Assembly (NCBI RefSeq): GCF_900167205.1
Contig: NZ_FUWW01000001.1
Span: forward strand, 62,001-126,000
Direction: 5' to 3'
DNA length: 64,000 nucleotides
Source of the DNA: Eubacterium coprostanoligenes
GTDB lineage: Bacteria > Bacillota > Clostridia > Oscillospirales > Acutalibacteraceae
Within the stretch, counting starts at the first letter, position 1; every line of letters begins with the position of its first letter. Below, in pieces: positions 15,762 through 24,727 of this stretch. Both the position numbers and the translations under genes were made by a program. Under the pieces are notes generated by a model. The model was not told the origin of the DNA. It made no database searches and saw only the letters and a list, made by a program, of their open reading frames with translations.

Positions 15762-16982
15762 TTATGTGTAATCCTCGGCAATATCGTTTTCAACATCTTC
15801 GTTGATGTCGTCATTGGCTTGCCAAGTTTTTTCCATAGCAAGATTATGGATATATTCTATTCTTTGGTTGATTGAAGATATTATTTTTTGCTTTCTTGCA
15901 TCGTCAATTAAATTTTCATCGGCATCATTCAATATGCCGAGTATTTCATTGTCGATATTTTTCAAAGCGTCAAAGTCTATCCAATCAAAAGAGGTGACTA
16001 ATCTTAACTGTTCAAAATGAGTCTTTTTGAACGGTTTGCAAACTATCAATGATTGTTTATCCATATTAGGTGTAACCTTATCATAACCGAGCGAAGAACC
16101 ACTGTCGAAAATCGGTGCAACGCCAATCCATTCAAGCGTGTTTGCATTTCTGACGAGACCGAAATTATTGAGGTGTCTGTCCTCGTTGGATATAATAAAA
16201 TCAACTACAATCATTTGATTGATTTTATCAACGATGTCATTAATGCCTAAAGATTTGCAACAATTAATATAGTGTTGATAAACAGACAAGTGATTAGGTT
16301 TAGGATACCTTTGCAAAATCTTCCAAGCCGTCACAAGTTCTGTATCTTTTGAAATGAAATCTTCGCAAACGCTATATGGTTTTTCGTCATCAACAATAAC
16401 GGAATAATTGACATGGTCAACATTCAACTTATCCATAATCAATGATGCAATAGCCTCATTAAACGGCTGTTGTTCATATGGCAAACTGCCTGCTTTAAGA
16501 AGACAACGCTTTTGATTAATTATTTTCCATCTTTTCTTTAAGCAACCGTCAGATGTGTTGTCGGGTGAGTTCAAACTGATATTTTCAGAATCTTTTGTTT
16601 TTCCGAACAGAATATCACCGACATCTTCTGAAAAATCATTGTCAAAGAAATTTACCAATTCCCATTCCAAATCGGAATTAATAGGCTTAACCCAATATTG
16701 ATCCGAGAGGCTTAATCCGTAGCATTTTGCCAAAAGCAGTTTCGGAGTGCTTACACGCAAAATTTCAAGTGCATCTCTTACACCCGATCTGCTTGCAGGA
16801 ATTGAACGATCGGTCCACCATTTATTGAGCAAGGCTCTGTCGGCGGATAAATCGTCTTTAGTTGTACCGATAGGAAGGTGAGCAAAGTTATATATTTCGC
16901 CTATTTTAACGATTGAACCGGTTTCTTCATCTAAAGATAAATCAGCCACTTTTATGTTTTTGTGCATCAAAGTATAGTTCAT
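15762..16982 (-). CDS. HipA-like Ser/Thr kinase, single-gene type (406 aa)
   Basis: Start at ATG 16982-16980, seven bases after GGGAGGAG. The catalytic loop SNEDRHLNNFG has N266, D268, H270 and N273; the metal Asp is in IFDSGSS (D293); a probable ATP-binding Lys lies in the LLKAGS stretch near 161. The N-terminal ~125 residues match the layout of the 8472 protein, so the two define one subfamily in which the kinase has a private N-domain and no adjacent antitoxin. The acidic C-terminal tail is rich in Asp and Glu. Target and function are unknown. Confidence 0.8.
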   Translation of the reverse strand: MNYTLMHKNIKVADLSLDEETGSIVKIGEIYNFAHLPIGTTKDDLSADRALLNKWWTDRSIPASRSGVRDALEILRVSTPKLLLAKCYGLSLSDQYWVKPINSDLEWELVNFFDNDFSEDVGDILFGKTKDSENISLNSPDNTSDGCLKKRWKIINQKRCLLKAGSLPYEQQPFNEAIASLIMDKLNVDHVNYSVIVDDEKPYSVCEDFISKDTELVTAWKILQRYPKPNHLSVYQHYINCCKSLGINDIVDKINQMIVVDFIISNEDRHLNNFGLVRNANTLEWIGVAPIFDSGSSLGYDKVTPNMDKQSLIVCKPFKKTHFEQLRLVTSFDWIDFDALKNIDNEILGILNDADENLIDDARKQKIISSINQRIEYIHNLAMEKTWQANDDINEDVENDIAEDYT

Positions 16983-17083
16983 AACAACACTCCTCCCTAA
17001 CTTATTTTCATTAATTATTATACACAATCTGTTATTTAAAATCAATTATTAACATTTTATTTAATTTATAACCTATTAATATA

Positions 17084-17393
17084 TACAATCATTTTAGCTA
17101 TAGATATTACCAGGTTCAAAGACGGTGCGTTTCTTTAGGGCTCAAAATAGGTTCTGCCTAAAAGTGCGGAAAGCCTTATTTTATGTGGGTTTGAGAGGGT
17201 TTGGATATTGTCAAAAACCGACAAATTAAAAAAGCGTTTTGTTTTTGACTAAAAAGTTCAATCAAAAATTGTCAAAAACAGGGCGTTTCTTGATTTTTTT
17301 GTTTTTTATTTTTTATGTTATAATTATATTGAAGACCACAGGTGTACTCATCTCGCAACAGTCCACCGGACTATAAACATAAGTTATTTGATT
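17084..17393 (+). repeat. Left copy of the ~310-bp island-flanking direct repeat
   Basis: Begins near TACAAT and ends in TTATTTGATT; it contains the CAACAGTCCACCGGACT segment and a TGTTATAATTATATTGAAG stretch that could act as a -10 region. No protein frame is convincing on either strand. After the last shared base the sequence changes to an integrase fragment. Confidence 0.9.
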
Positions 17394-17394
17394 G

Positions 17395-17604
17395 GGACAG
17401 CATATGTTAAGACATACTTATGCAACAAGATGTATTGAAGCAAAGATAAATGCCCCTGTGTTGAAAGCATTTTTAGGCCATACGGATGTTTCAACGACAA
17501 TTAACACATATGTTGATATTTTTAACAAATTTCAAAATGAAGAAGTGCAGAAATACGAAGATTATATGAAAGATGTTTTTAATATAGAATCGTATTTAAA
17601 ATAA
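17395..17604 (+). pseudogene. Tyrosine recombinase (phage integrase) C-terminal fragment
   Basis: Encodes HMLRHTYATRCIEA, then LKAFLGHTDVSTTINTYVD, containing the catalytic HxxR, the later His of the GHTD motif and the nucleophile Tyr of NTYVD. Everything upstream of the HxxR motif has been replaced by the 310-bp repeat. It is the remains of an integrase, consistent with an element boundary at this point. Confidence 0.85.
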
Positions 17605-17616
17605 AACCCAATAAAT

Positions 17617-17661
17617 AATCCTCCTACGGTATATTTGAACTGCCATAGGAGGATTTTTTTT
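17617..17661 (+). terminator. Terminator after the integrase fragment
   Basis: AATCCTCCTA (17617-17626) pairs with TAGGAGGATT (17646-17655), with an inner CGG/CCA step, followed by eight T. Confidence 0.85.
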
Positions 17662-17748
17662 AGAAACAATATTGCCCAAATCAAACTCAATATCGTTTTT
17701 AAGATATTTTTATAAATTGTAAAACAAACATCTTCGAGAGAATTGTTA

Positions 17749-18084
17749 TCAGCAATCGGTACTTTTTTTACCGTCTTTAAATACAATGGCAATAAAAATG
17801 ATCGCAACGATTATCAACGGAAAATAATTGGTCAAAAACATTTTCAAAGTCAAGATTTCAAAATTTTCATACAAAAGAAAGACTTTGGTACTGCTGACAA
17901 AAGTGTTTATCAAATCGTACAATAACAAAACCATTATAGTTATCGGTGCGGATTTTGAAAAAAATATTACAAGCATAGATAATCCGTAATAAAACACAGC
18001 TACACTTAAAATCTTAAAAAGAAATCCTATCAAATCATCTATGCAATAAAAATGCAAAAGTATCACTGCCAAAGCATTAATCAA
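17749..18084 (-). pseudogene. Membrane-protein fragment, possibly an ABC-2 type permease tail
   Basis: A minus-strand frame of 111 codons with three to four strongly hydrophobic segments (ILSVAVFYYGLSMLVIFF, ITIMVLLLY, FPLIIVAIIFIAIVF) and a basic end. The shape matches the C-terminal half of a bacteriocin-type ABC permease, but there is no ATPase neighbour and no clear start, so I treat it as a remnant. Confidence 0.4.
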
Positions 18085-18173
18085 ATAGCATATCTGGATT
18101 TAATATTATTCCACATTTTAAAATCACAGATTTTGAATGGGTCCTGATAACCTTGTTACTCGCTTTGCTCGTA

Positions 18174-18209
18174 ATAAGGATTCGAACCGTAAATGACGGA
18201 GTCAGAGCC
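18174..18209 (-). repeat. tRNA-Gln 3'-half fragment, left copy
   Basis: On the minus strand: GGCTCTGACTCCGTCATTT, then a T-arm-like GGTTCGAATCC. The T-stem carries a mismatch (TACGG against CCTTA), and no 5' half or acceptor end is present, so it is not a tRNA gene. Confidence 0.7.
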
Positions 18210-18448
18210 CCATGTAAGTTTTATAAACCAAGTAATTGCAACGGTTTCGGGATTTTAGTGACACTCAAATGTCACTCTGGCACCCCCGAAAATCGGGTTT
18301 TTGCAGTTTTAAAATCGCCTTACAAATTATAACCGTATCTCTGCAAAAAAATGTCGATGTAAGAGCGCACAAATCTCGCAAAATATACCAAAAATCTAAC
18401 GAAGCATGATAAAAGCAAAATTTTGGATAGAAAAATGAATTTCTAAGT
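18210..18448. other. Intergenic DNA with two small hairpins
   Basis: AGTGAC-ACTCAAAT-GTCACT (18257-18276) and a terminator-like CCCGA-AAA-TCGGG followed by T5 (18285-18302). No gene is visible here. Confidence 0.5.
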
Positions 18449-18533
18449 GCTAAAGTGTCACGAGATGATCACGAACAACTTAAAAGGGTTAAATTTTATA
18501 AAAAAGGCAGACGCATTTATTCGACTGCCTTTT
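18449..18533. repeat. 85-bp dispersed repeat, copy 1 (identical to 20744-20828)
   Basis: Contains GTCACGAGATGATCACGAAC and ends in a perfect bidirectional terminator stem AAAAGGCAG / CTGCCTTTT. A third, shorter, diverged copy lies at 39072-39118. Confidence 0.9.
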
Positions 18534-18806
18534 GTAGTATCCTTTATATACGCTCCCAGCCTAATAGACTTTTCGCTGCGTCTCTCAAAAGTCACTTTTC
18601 ACCAGGTTTTTCGCATTGAATTGCCTAGTGAATGATTGAGTTGTCATTTTGTTATATAGTAATAATATCATTATGGGATTCAAATAATAAACGAGACACG
18701 GCTTTTATATAAAACAGCAATTCAATTTACCGTTCAATTTACATTTTGTAAAAATGGCTTGATTTCAATTAACATGTATGTTAAAATTACGTTAGAGGTG
18801 AGTTAG
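18534..18806 (+). promoter_or_regulatory. Upstream region of the AlbA_2 gene with tandem TTCAATTTAC boxes
   Basis: Two direct copies of TTCAATTTAC (18721-18730 and 18733-18742), 12 bases apart, precede the gene start at 18807. Related boxes recur immediately after its stop. The rest of the interval holds no gene. Confidence 0.55.
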
Positions 18807-20450
18807 ATGTTATTGACAGAAAAGGAATCATTAACTATAGAATTCAAAAGTGACAAAAAGAAACTGTCCGATAACGATTTGATTGATTCAATTGTCGGTT
18901 TGGCAAATACTTCAGGCGGCAAATTGTATTTAGGCGTGGAAGACAGTGGAGAAGTATCGGGTGTTCATAAAGACCACAGTAATATTTCTACATTAAGCGC
19001 GTTTATTGCCAATCGAACAGTTCCACCGTTAAGTACTCGTTGCGAAATGGAGGTTTTCAATGGGTTATCGGTTGTTATTATTAATGTAAATCAGTCGAGA
19101 TCTATAGTTGCAACATCTACTGGAAAAATACTTAGAAGGAGATTGAAAACAGATGGAACACCAGAATGTGTTCCAATGTATCCTTATGAAATAACTTCAA
19201 GGCTTTCTGATTTAAGTTTGCTCGATTTTTCAGGACAGCCAGTTCCTGATGCGACAAAAGATGATTTAGATCCTATTGAAAGAGTGCGGTTAAGAAATAT
19301 CATTAAAATTAATTATGGCGAAGCATCGTTGTTGGAATTAACTGATGATGAACTTGATAGTGCATTGCAATTAACAAAAGAAGTTGAAGGAAAACACATT
19401 CCAACAATTACAGGAATTCTTTTAATAGGAAAGAGAGAAAGCATAAAAAGATTTGTTCCCACAATGGAAACCTCTATACAAGTGTTGAGTGGTACAGAGG
19501 TGATAGTGAATGAGTCTTATCACAGGTCAATTCTTTCAACGGTAGAAAAAATCGAAAACTACTTTAACGCATGGAACCCATCAACTGAGATGGATTTTGG
19601 ACTGATCAGAATGAATATACCGGAATTCAATCGAAGAGCGTTTAGAGAGGCCCTGGTAAATGCTTTTTGTCACAGGGATTATTCTATGCTTGGTAGGGTG
19701 CGAGTGTTAATCAATGATGAAGGTCTTACAATCACAAATCCCGGTGGGTTTATTGAAGGTGTTACCATTGACAATTTACTATACGCTGAACCACATGGTA
19801 GAAATCCTGTATTGGCGGATGCTTTAAAGCGTATTGGTCTTGCCGAGAGGACGGGAAGGGGTATTGATAGAATATTCAGCGGATCTTTATTTTATGGTAG
19901 ACCGCTACCGGACTATTCAGCATCGACTTCTAAAAATGTCAATTTATTTATTGCAAGAAGCGCACCAGATAAGAATTTTGTTAGGATGCTGACCGATGAG
20001 CAAAGCAAAACGGGAAAAGACATTCCTGTAGATGCTTTACTAATCCTCAATTCACTTAAAGAATTAAGAAGGGCCAGTATTAAGCAAGTGGCGAATCAAA
20101 CCAAGTTAAGCGAAATAAAAGTTCAAGCCACTCTAGGTAGACTAGTCGAAAGTGGTTTGGTTGAAGCGATAGGCTCTGGTAAAAGCAGAAATTTTCTTTT
20201 GTCGTCAAAATTATATAGAGACTCCGACAATTCTGTTGGATATGTTCGCCAAACAGATATTGACAAACTGCGTTCTTTGGAATTGATTCTTGCTTTATGC
20301 AAGCAGCAAGGGGAAATAACTAAGTCAAATGTTGTTGAATTATTGCATGTCAACGAACGTCAAGCATATACTTTGTTAAAAAAACTAGTTGATGAAGGTA
20401 AACTAGTAGTATTACAAAAAGGTCACTATGCAAAGTATGGAATGCCTTAA
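18807..20450 (+). CDS. AlbA_2 / GHKL-ATPase transcriptional regulator-like protein (547 aa)
   Basis: The N-terminal AlbA_2 (Schlafen-type) domain opens with TIEFKSDKKKL (E12, K14). A central helical part follows, then a degenerate GHKL ATPase (EALVNAFCHRDY at 281-292 with the ATP-binding Asn, and NPGGF at 311-315). Two winged-helix segments end the protein (IKQVANQTKLSEIKVQATLG and ITKSNVVELL, near 405-540). This is the common 'RecG-like/AlbA_2' regulator found in defence islands. The CAATTTAC boxes on both sides of the gene suggest site-specific DNA binding by the product itself. Confidence 0.85.
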   Translation: MLLTEKESLTIEFKSDKKKLSDNDLIDSIVGLANTSGGKLYLGVEDSGEVSGVHKDHSNISTLSAFIANRTVPPLSTRCEMEVFNGLSVVIINVNQSRSIVATSTGKILRRRLKTDGTPECVPMYPYEITSRLSDLSLLDFSGQPVPDATKDDLDPIERVRLRNIIKINYGEASLLELTDDELDSALQLTKEVEGKHIPTITGILLIGKRESIKRFVPTMETSIQVLSGTEVIVNESYHRSILSTVEKIENYFNAWNPSTEMDFGLIRMNIPEFNRRAFREALVNAFCHRDYSMLGRVRVLINDEGLTITNPGGFIEGVTIDNLLYAEPHGRNPVLADALKRIGLAERTGRGIDRIFSGSLFYGRPLPDYSASTSKNVNLFIARSAPDKNFVRMLTDEQSKTGKDIPVDALLILNSLKELRRASIKQVANQTKLSEIKVQATLGRLVESGLVEAIGSGKSRNFLLSSKLYRDSDNSVGYVRQTDIDKLRSLELILALCKQQGEITKSNVVELLHVNERQAYTLLKKLVDEGKLVVLQKGHYAKYGMP

Positions 20451-20499
20451 TCCAATTTACATCCAATTTACATCCAATTTGCAAAAAAAGTAAATTGGA
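20451..20499 (+). repeat. Three tandem ATCCAATTTAC boxes plus one inverted copy
   Basis: TCCAATTTAC at 20451, ATCCAATTTAC at 20461 and ATCCAATTTGC at 20472, then the inverse GTAAATTGGA at 20490-20499. The phase is 10-11 bp, one helical turn, so a protein could bind all copies on one face. They share the CAATTTAC core with the boxes upstream of the gene. Confidence 0.75.
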
Positions 20500-20528
20500 A
20501 GTGAGTTAAAGGTATCAATATATAGTAC

Positions 20529-20554
20529 AAAAACTCTCTATTTGAGAGTTTTTT
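20529..20554 (+). terminator. Terminator of the AlbA_2 gene
   Basis: AACTCTC / GAGAGTT stem with TATTT loop followed by a run of T. Confidence 0.8.
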
Positions 20555-20624
20555 CTATATACGCCGTCTCGTTTTTAACGTTTTTCAAATAAAAACAGTT
20601 AGTAAAAACGACAACCCTTCAAAG

Positions 20625-20867
20625 ATGAGCGCACAATCAATAATGGCTGCAGCTATAATGTCGATGTTTATTACGGAAAACTTGACTCAAACAGAAATCG
20701 CCGTTATTGACTCTTCAACCGCAATTATACTTATGGGGCAAGCGCTAAAGTGTCACGAGATGATCACGAACAACTTAAAAGGGTTAAATTTTATAAAAAA
20801 GGCAGACGCATTTATTCGACTGCCTTTTTATTTCATAAAGTCTTTTAATGCTTTGTTAGCGGAATAA
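20625..20867 (+). CDS. Possible small helical protein, doubtful
   Basis: The frame from ATG 20625 gives two amphipathic helices (SIMAAAIMSMFITENLTQTE, then IAVIDSSTAIILMGQAL), similar in size and pattern to short helical proteins of unknown function in Clostridia. No good ribosome site precedes it, and the frame runs through the 85-bp repeat and its terminator, so the true 3' end is unclear; the original gene may have been cut by the repeat. Confidence 0.25.
   Translation: MSAQSIMAAAIMSMFITENLTQTEIAVIDSSTAIILMGQALKCHEMITNNLKGLNFIKKADAFIRLPFYFIKSFNALLAE
20744..20828. repeat. 85-bp dispersed repeat, copy 2, acting as bidirectional terminator
   Basis: Identical over 85 bp to 18449-18533. The GGCAG...CTGCC stem with A and T flanks (about 20796-20830) would end transcription of the minus-strand gene at 20828. 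Confidence 0.9.
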
Positions 20868-21202
20868 GCAAGCGCCAAGCGCCTTGCCTGCCGTTTGCTT
20901 CGCTTGATTTGCTTTTTGCGGCGTTTTGCAGCTGCTTTTTTACTGCGTCTGACAGCGCTTTCGTGAACGACCTGCGGGTCGCAGCAAAAGTCAACAAAGC
21001 CCTTAAGCTGCGCTTTCGCCTCATCCGGACGGTTTTTGAGATAAAGTACAAACAGGTATATCAGTGCAATGAGGTAACCGATTGCATAAAGAAGAGCAAA
21101 AGGCATAAGAACAATCGTTACCGCGCCGATAATAAATGTAACAATCAGCCCTAAAAAGCCAAGCACTGCGAACATTGATAACTGTTTATCTGTATACTTC
21201 AT
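20828..21202 (-). CDS. Small membrane protein with a long basic tail (124 aa)
   Basis: Start at ATG 21202-21200, eight bases after GAGGT. Two transmembrane segments near residues 10-52 are followed by a cytoplasmic tail dense in Lys and Arg (RRSKKAAAKRRKKQIKRSKR). I do not recognise a family. The basic tail could bind nucleic acid or acidic lipid. It is divergent from the acidic protein at 21406, and the two may work together; that is only a guess from charge and position. Confidence 0.65.
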   Translation of the reverse strand: MKYTDKQLSMFAVLGFLGLIVTFIIGAVTIVLMPFALLYAIGYLIALIYLFVLYLKNRPDEAKAQLKGFVDFCCDPQVVHESAVRRSKKAAAKRRKKQIKRSKRQARRLALAYSANKALKDFMK

Positions 21203-21405
21203 AAAAAACACCTCGTTTGTGCTGTTTTCACCTTAAATATATATAAAACGCGTGCATTTTGCAACAAAAATCAGAGCAAAGTCCAAATTATGGTACACAG
21301 AACGCCCGTTCTATTTACTTTAAGAAGTTTTGGTGTTACGTTTGCGTTGGCGTTAATCTTGATATAATATTTTAAAAAGTATATAATCTTAATTGAGGTG
21401 TTATT

Positions 21406-22962
21406 ATGTTTGACTGGGACGGAGACGGAAATTACGGAGCTTTTGACGCAGCGTGTGATTTTGAAATGTTTGAAGCAATCACCGGAGCAGATGAGGATGA
21501 ATACGATGATTCCGATTTTGACGATTTCAGCGACGGTGATGAATTAGGCTTATTCCGCGAAGACTTTGAAAATGACGAGGAATATGAAGAAGCTGTTGCA
21601 GAAGCAAGGGGAGCCAAAACGGTTAACACCGTACTTGAAATAAGTTTCGGCAATCCTCGCGAACAGTGGGAGCACATTAAGCCTGAGGACTTTCCAAACA
21701 AGCGCCGCTATGAAGCTGCGCTGACTCTTGCAAAGGGTACGTGGTGTTTTGAAGATTTCAAAAAAAGATGTATATTCATAGGAGAGAAAGCAGATAAAAT
21801 TCTTGCGGCAAATTACTGCACATACAACCGCGGATTTATTTACGCTCAAGCAATAAAGGACAATTTTGATTTGCCCTGTGCCCTTCCCGATGAGGACGAA
21901 GAGCGTGAAATGGATTTCTGCGATATTATAGCCAAAATTGCAAAAAGGGATATTCCGCTTGCTTTTAAGGTTTGGGAATGGTGCCTTGAGCAGTTTGCGC
22001 CGTACATTGAATATTGTGAATATGCAGCTGAGGAAATGTCTTCAGATGTTCTCGGCAAGCTGTTCCTTTTTATGGACGTTGAAAACTTCCAACCTGCGCT
22101 TGTCCGTTATATGGATGCTCACCGCGATTTCTTTGAAAAGGTTTATTCGCTTGCACCCGAATACATTTATGATACTCCCGATTTGTCCGCAACGGCTATA
22201 AAGGAGGAGCACTACGATATTGCCGAGGCGATATTTAAAAAAGGCATTGAACTTGCAAACGGCGATTGGCAGTGTATTTGCTCTCTTACCTATACCGCAA
22301 TAGATTATTTAACGGACGATATCGACCTCGTTGCTATGGAGTGGTTCCGTGATAATTTGTTTCCGCTTATAAAAGCAATCCCCGACGGAATGGTTCAGGA
22401 TGAAATACCGGGATACGAAAAGACTATGTCTGATTTTATTTATGATATTGAAAAGGACAATGAGAAGTACGCATATACCCGTAGAAACTCTTGGCGCACA
22501 ACTGTTCCCGACGGAAAAGAGTACGGCATAAGTCCTCTTGAATACGACAGCGAAGAGGAATATATGGAAGCGCTTAATGAAGAAAAGTACGGATGGCGCG
22601 AATGGCAGGAGCCTAATGATTTCGGAATAGACGTAAATGATTTTGAAACGGAAGAGGAGTATTGGGCTGCCGTTGAGGAAGAAGAGGAAAAGCGTGAGCA
22701 GGAACGCTTTGAAAAGGAACTGATTGAAGCGGCAAAGGATAAGAAAATATATACATACTGCGGAGTATCAGTACCGAAATCTCCGAGACCGCTTTCCTAC
22801 CGTACAGACGATGAAACAATCAGCATCGGAGATACGGTTATCGTCCCTTACGGCAGAGATGACAGAGAAGCAGAGGGCACGGTCGTTTCCGTAGGGCAAT
22901 ACCTTGGAATATCCGCTCCCTATCCCGTTGAAAAAACAAAAATGATTATCAGAAAGAAATAA
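21406..22962 (+). CDS. Large acidic protein of unknown function (518 aa)
   Basis: The N-terminal 70 residues are almost entirely acidic and aromatic (DEDEYDDSDFDDFSDGDE). Similar short modules F/Y-x-[SN]-[DE]-E-E-Y-x-x-A-V/L recur (NDEEYEEAV near 56, DSEEEYMEAL near 385, ETEEEYWAAV near 415). The C-terminus (SIGDTVIVPYGRDDREAEGTV) resembles the small beta domain seen at the N-terminus of PriA. The centre is helical, perhaps TPR-like. GC content is higher than in its neighbours. No function can be assigned. It is followed by a clear terminator. Confidence 0.7.
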   Translation: MFDWDGDGNYGAFDAACDFEMFEAITGADEDEYDDSDFDDFSDGDELGLFREDFENDEEYEEAVAEARGAKTVNTVLEISFGNPREQWEHIKPEDFPNKRRYEAALTLAKGTWCFEDFKKRCIFIGEKADKILAANYCTYNRGFIYAQAIKDNFDLPCALPDEDEEREMDFCDIIAKIAKRDIPLAFKVWEWCLEQFAPYIEYCEYAAEEMSSDVLGKLFLFMDVENFQPALVRYMDAHRDFFEKVYSLAPEYIYDTPDLSATAIKEEHYDIAEAIFKKGIELANGDWQCICSLTYTAIDYLTDDIDLVAMEWFRDNLFPLIKAIPDGMVQDEIPGYEKTMSDFIYDIEKDNEKYAYTRRNSWRTTVPDGKEYGISPLEYDSEEEYMEALNEEKYGWREWQEPNDFGIDVNDFETEEEYWAAVEEEEEKREQERFEKELIEAAKDKKIYTYCGVSVPKSPRPLSYRTDDETISIGDTVIVPYGRDDREAEGTVVSVGQYLGISAPYPVEKTKMIIRKK

Positions 22963-22995
22963 AAAAAGCGAGTCTCAAAAAGACTTGCTTTTTAT
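22963..22995 (+). terminator. Terminator of the acidic-protein gene
   Basis: AAAAAGCGAGTCT / AGACTTGCTTTTT stem with CAAAA loop; it works in both directions and also ends the Drm-type operon on the minus strand. Confidence 0.85.
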
Positions 22996-23007
22996 ATCAT
23001 TCTGTTA

Positions 23008-24717
23008 TTATTTCAGAAGCATTTCTTCTCCGTTTTCAAGAGCTTGATAGTATTCATCCGATAATGTCTTATTGAAGAAAACATACAACTTAAGCATCGC
23101 TCTGGACATAGCAACATAATTAAGCATTCTGTCTGATAAACCCGTAAATCCATGTAAATCAATGAAAAGAACGATTTTTGATTCCAAACCTTTAAAAGAC
23201 TGAACGGTATAATAATTAATGCACTTTTTGTCGAATTTATTTATATTACTGTTTTCAATGATTTTGTAATTGCATATTTCGTCAATGTTTGCCAGCAAAG
23301 AGTTTGATTTCTTCAAAGTGGAAATAATAACAATGTCTTTACTTTCTACACCTGATGATATCAGTGACATTATTGTTTTCCTAAGTTCTTTTATAAACTC
23401 CTGCTTGGTTTCATATTTTTTGTTTTCAACTTTTAGTCCGTTAACTTTAAGATATTTCGCAGGCGGAGTATTTGTAAGCAAGGACGTTCTTCTTGCTATT
23501 TGTTCGGTATTTCTGCAATTAATCCTTAAGTTCAGTATAGCGGGTTTGTATGATTCTTTCAGTAATTCAAATGTGGTTTCAAAATCATCGATTTTGCCGA
23601 AAATATTTTGATTGGGGTCAAAAAACATATACCAACTACCGGTAGACAGTCCGTTCTTTACTATATATTCAAGTACGTCAAACACTTCAACACAGAATAA
23701 ATCCTGTCCCTCATCAACGACTACTACATCATATTTTTCCGTTTCATCAAAACACTGTAATGATGATTTATTACATAATTCTTTTACTGAGTAATTATAA
23801 ACTTCTTCATCTTCAAAATACTTTTTCATTAATGTATGAAAAGTTGAAACATTTATATATTCCGATTTTTCTAATGAAGCAGATGCGTATCTCGCCATGT
23901 TCCTGTTAAAGCATAAATATAAAACATTTTTTTCTTTTGCAGCACTCTTTCTTACAAGTTCTAAAGCCAGCAAAGATTTTCCTGTTCCTGCCGTGCCTTG
24001 TATTAGTGCGCGTTCATTTTCCTGAACGGTTTCAATAACATCATATTGTTCATCGGTAAGTTGAAGCATTCTTTCCTCAATGCTTTGCAATTCCAGATGC
24101 ATCGACGGAACTACTCGAAAGTCACCTCTTAACAAATCATTTAACTGTTTTAATTGTTGAATATTTAGTTTTTCAGGAGAAAAATGATGTTTTGTTTTTT
24201 CCTGTTCAGTCCAGTAATCGAAGACGCTATCCAAATATTTTCCAAATTCATAAATATTGTTTTTTCCATCAAAAACAACTTCCGTAACTAAATCATTTCC
24301 TTCTCCCGTAAAAATACATTCCGGGAATATAACAGCATAACCTATCAAATAATTCGCTTGTTTTGAATGCTTTCCGTAAATATCTGACAGGTATTTTTTT
24401 AATGCATATTGGCAACCGAGTGCCTGTTCGAACGGATTGTGTATTTGAAAAGTTTCTCCGTTTCTGTTTTCCGAATACCAAGTTCGATCCTGTCTGTAAA
24501 TGTTTTGTCCGCCTTTCACCTCAATACAGAGTATGCCTCTTTCGCATATGTATAAAAAGTCAATTTCCGAACTTAGTTTATAGCGATGGTTTTTTTGACG
24601 TAAAGAATAGTATACCGTTCCTTTTATTTCGTCTTTTGAAAACCAATCAAAAACCAGACGCTCGCCGTTTCTTCGAGGATCGTCTCTGTCAATACTATTA
24701 GGGAACAATTCTGCCAT
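23008..24717 (-). CDS. NERD nuclease-related domain + UvrD-like helicase (569 aa)
   Basis: The NERD domain (residues ~15-165) shows the PD-(D/E)xK-like signature EIDFLYI (D53) and CIEVKGG (E66, K68). A superfamily-1 helicase follows: Walker A GTAGTGKS (241-248), VVDEGQD (333-339), INCRNTEQIARR and SFKGLESKIV. I choose ATG 24717-24715 because GAGG precedes it; the longer frame overlaps the upstream gene. It is the last gene of the six-gene operon, ten bases after the DrmB-like stop. A nuclease-helicase fits an effector that attacks foreign DNA. Confidence 0.88.
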   Translation of the reverse strand: MAELFPNSIDRDDPRRNGERLVFDWFSKDEIKGTVYYSLRQKNHRYKLSSEIDFLYICERGILCIEVKGGQNIYRQDRTWYSENRNGETFQIHNPFEQALGCQYALKKYLSDIYGKHSKQANYLIGYAVIFPECIFTGEGNDLVTEVVFDGKNNIYEFGKYLDSVFDYWTEQEKTKHHFSPEKLNIQQLKQLNDLLRGDFRVVPSMHLELQSIEERMLQLTDEQYDVIETVQENERALIQGTAGTGKSLLALELVRKSAAKEKNVLYLCFNRNMARYASASLEKSEYINVSTFHTLMKKYFEDEEVYNYSVKELCNKSSLQCFDETEKYDVVVVDEGQDLFCVEVFDVLEYIVKNGLSTGSWYMFFDPNQNIFGKIDDFETTFELLKESYKPAILNLRINCRNTEQIARRTSLLTNTPPAKYLKVNGLKVENKKYETKQEFIKELRKTIMSLISSGVESKDIVIISTLKKSNSLLANIDEICNYKIIENSNINKFDKKCINYYTVQSFKGLESKIVLFIDLHGFTGLSDRMLNYVAMSRAMLKLYVFFNKTLSDEYYQALENGEEMLLK

Positions 24718-24727
24718 ATTATTTACC

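Noticed and set aside
17562-17807. 81-codon minus frame over the terminator after the integrase fragment
   Set aside because: Runs through a terminator hairpin and has no start signal.
20451-20499. CRISPR-like array
   Set aside because: Units are 10-11 bp without spacers; they are tandem protein-binding-type boxes, and no cas genes are in the window.
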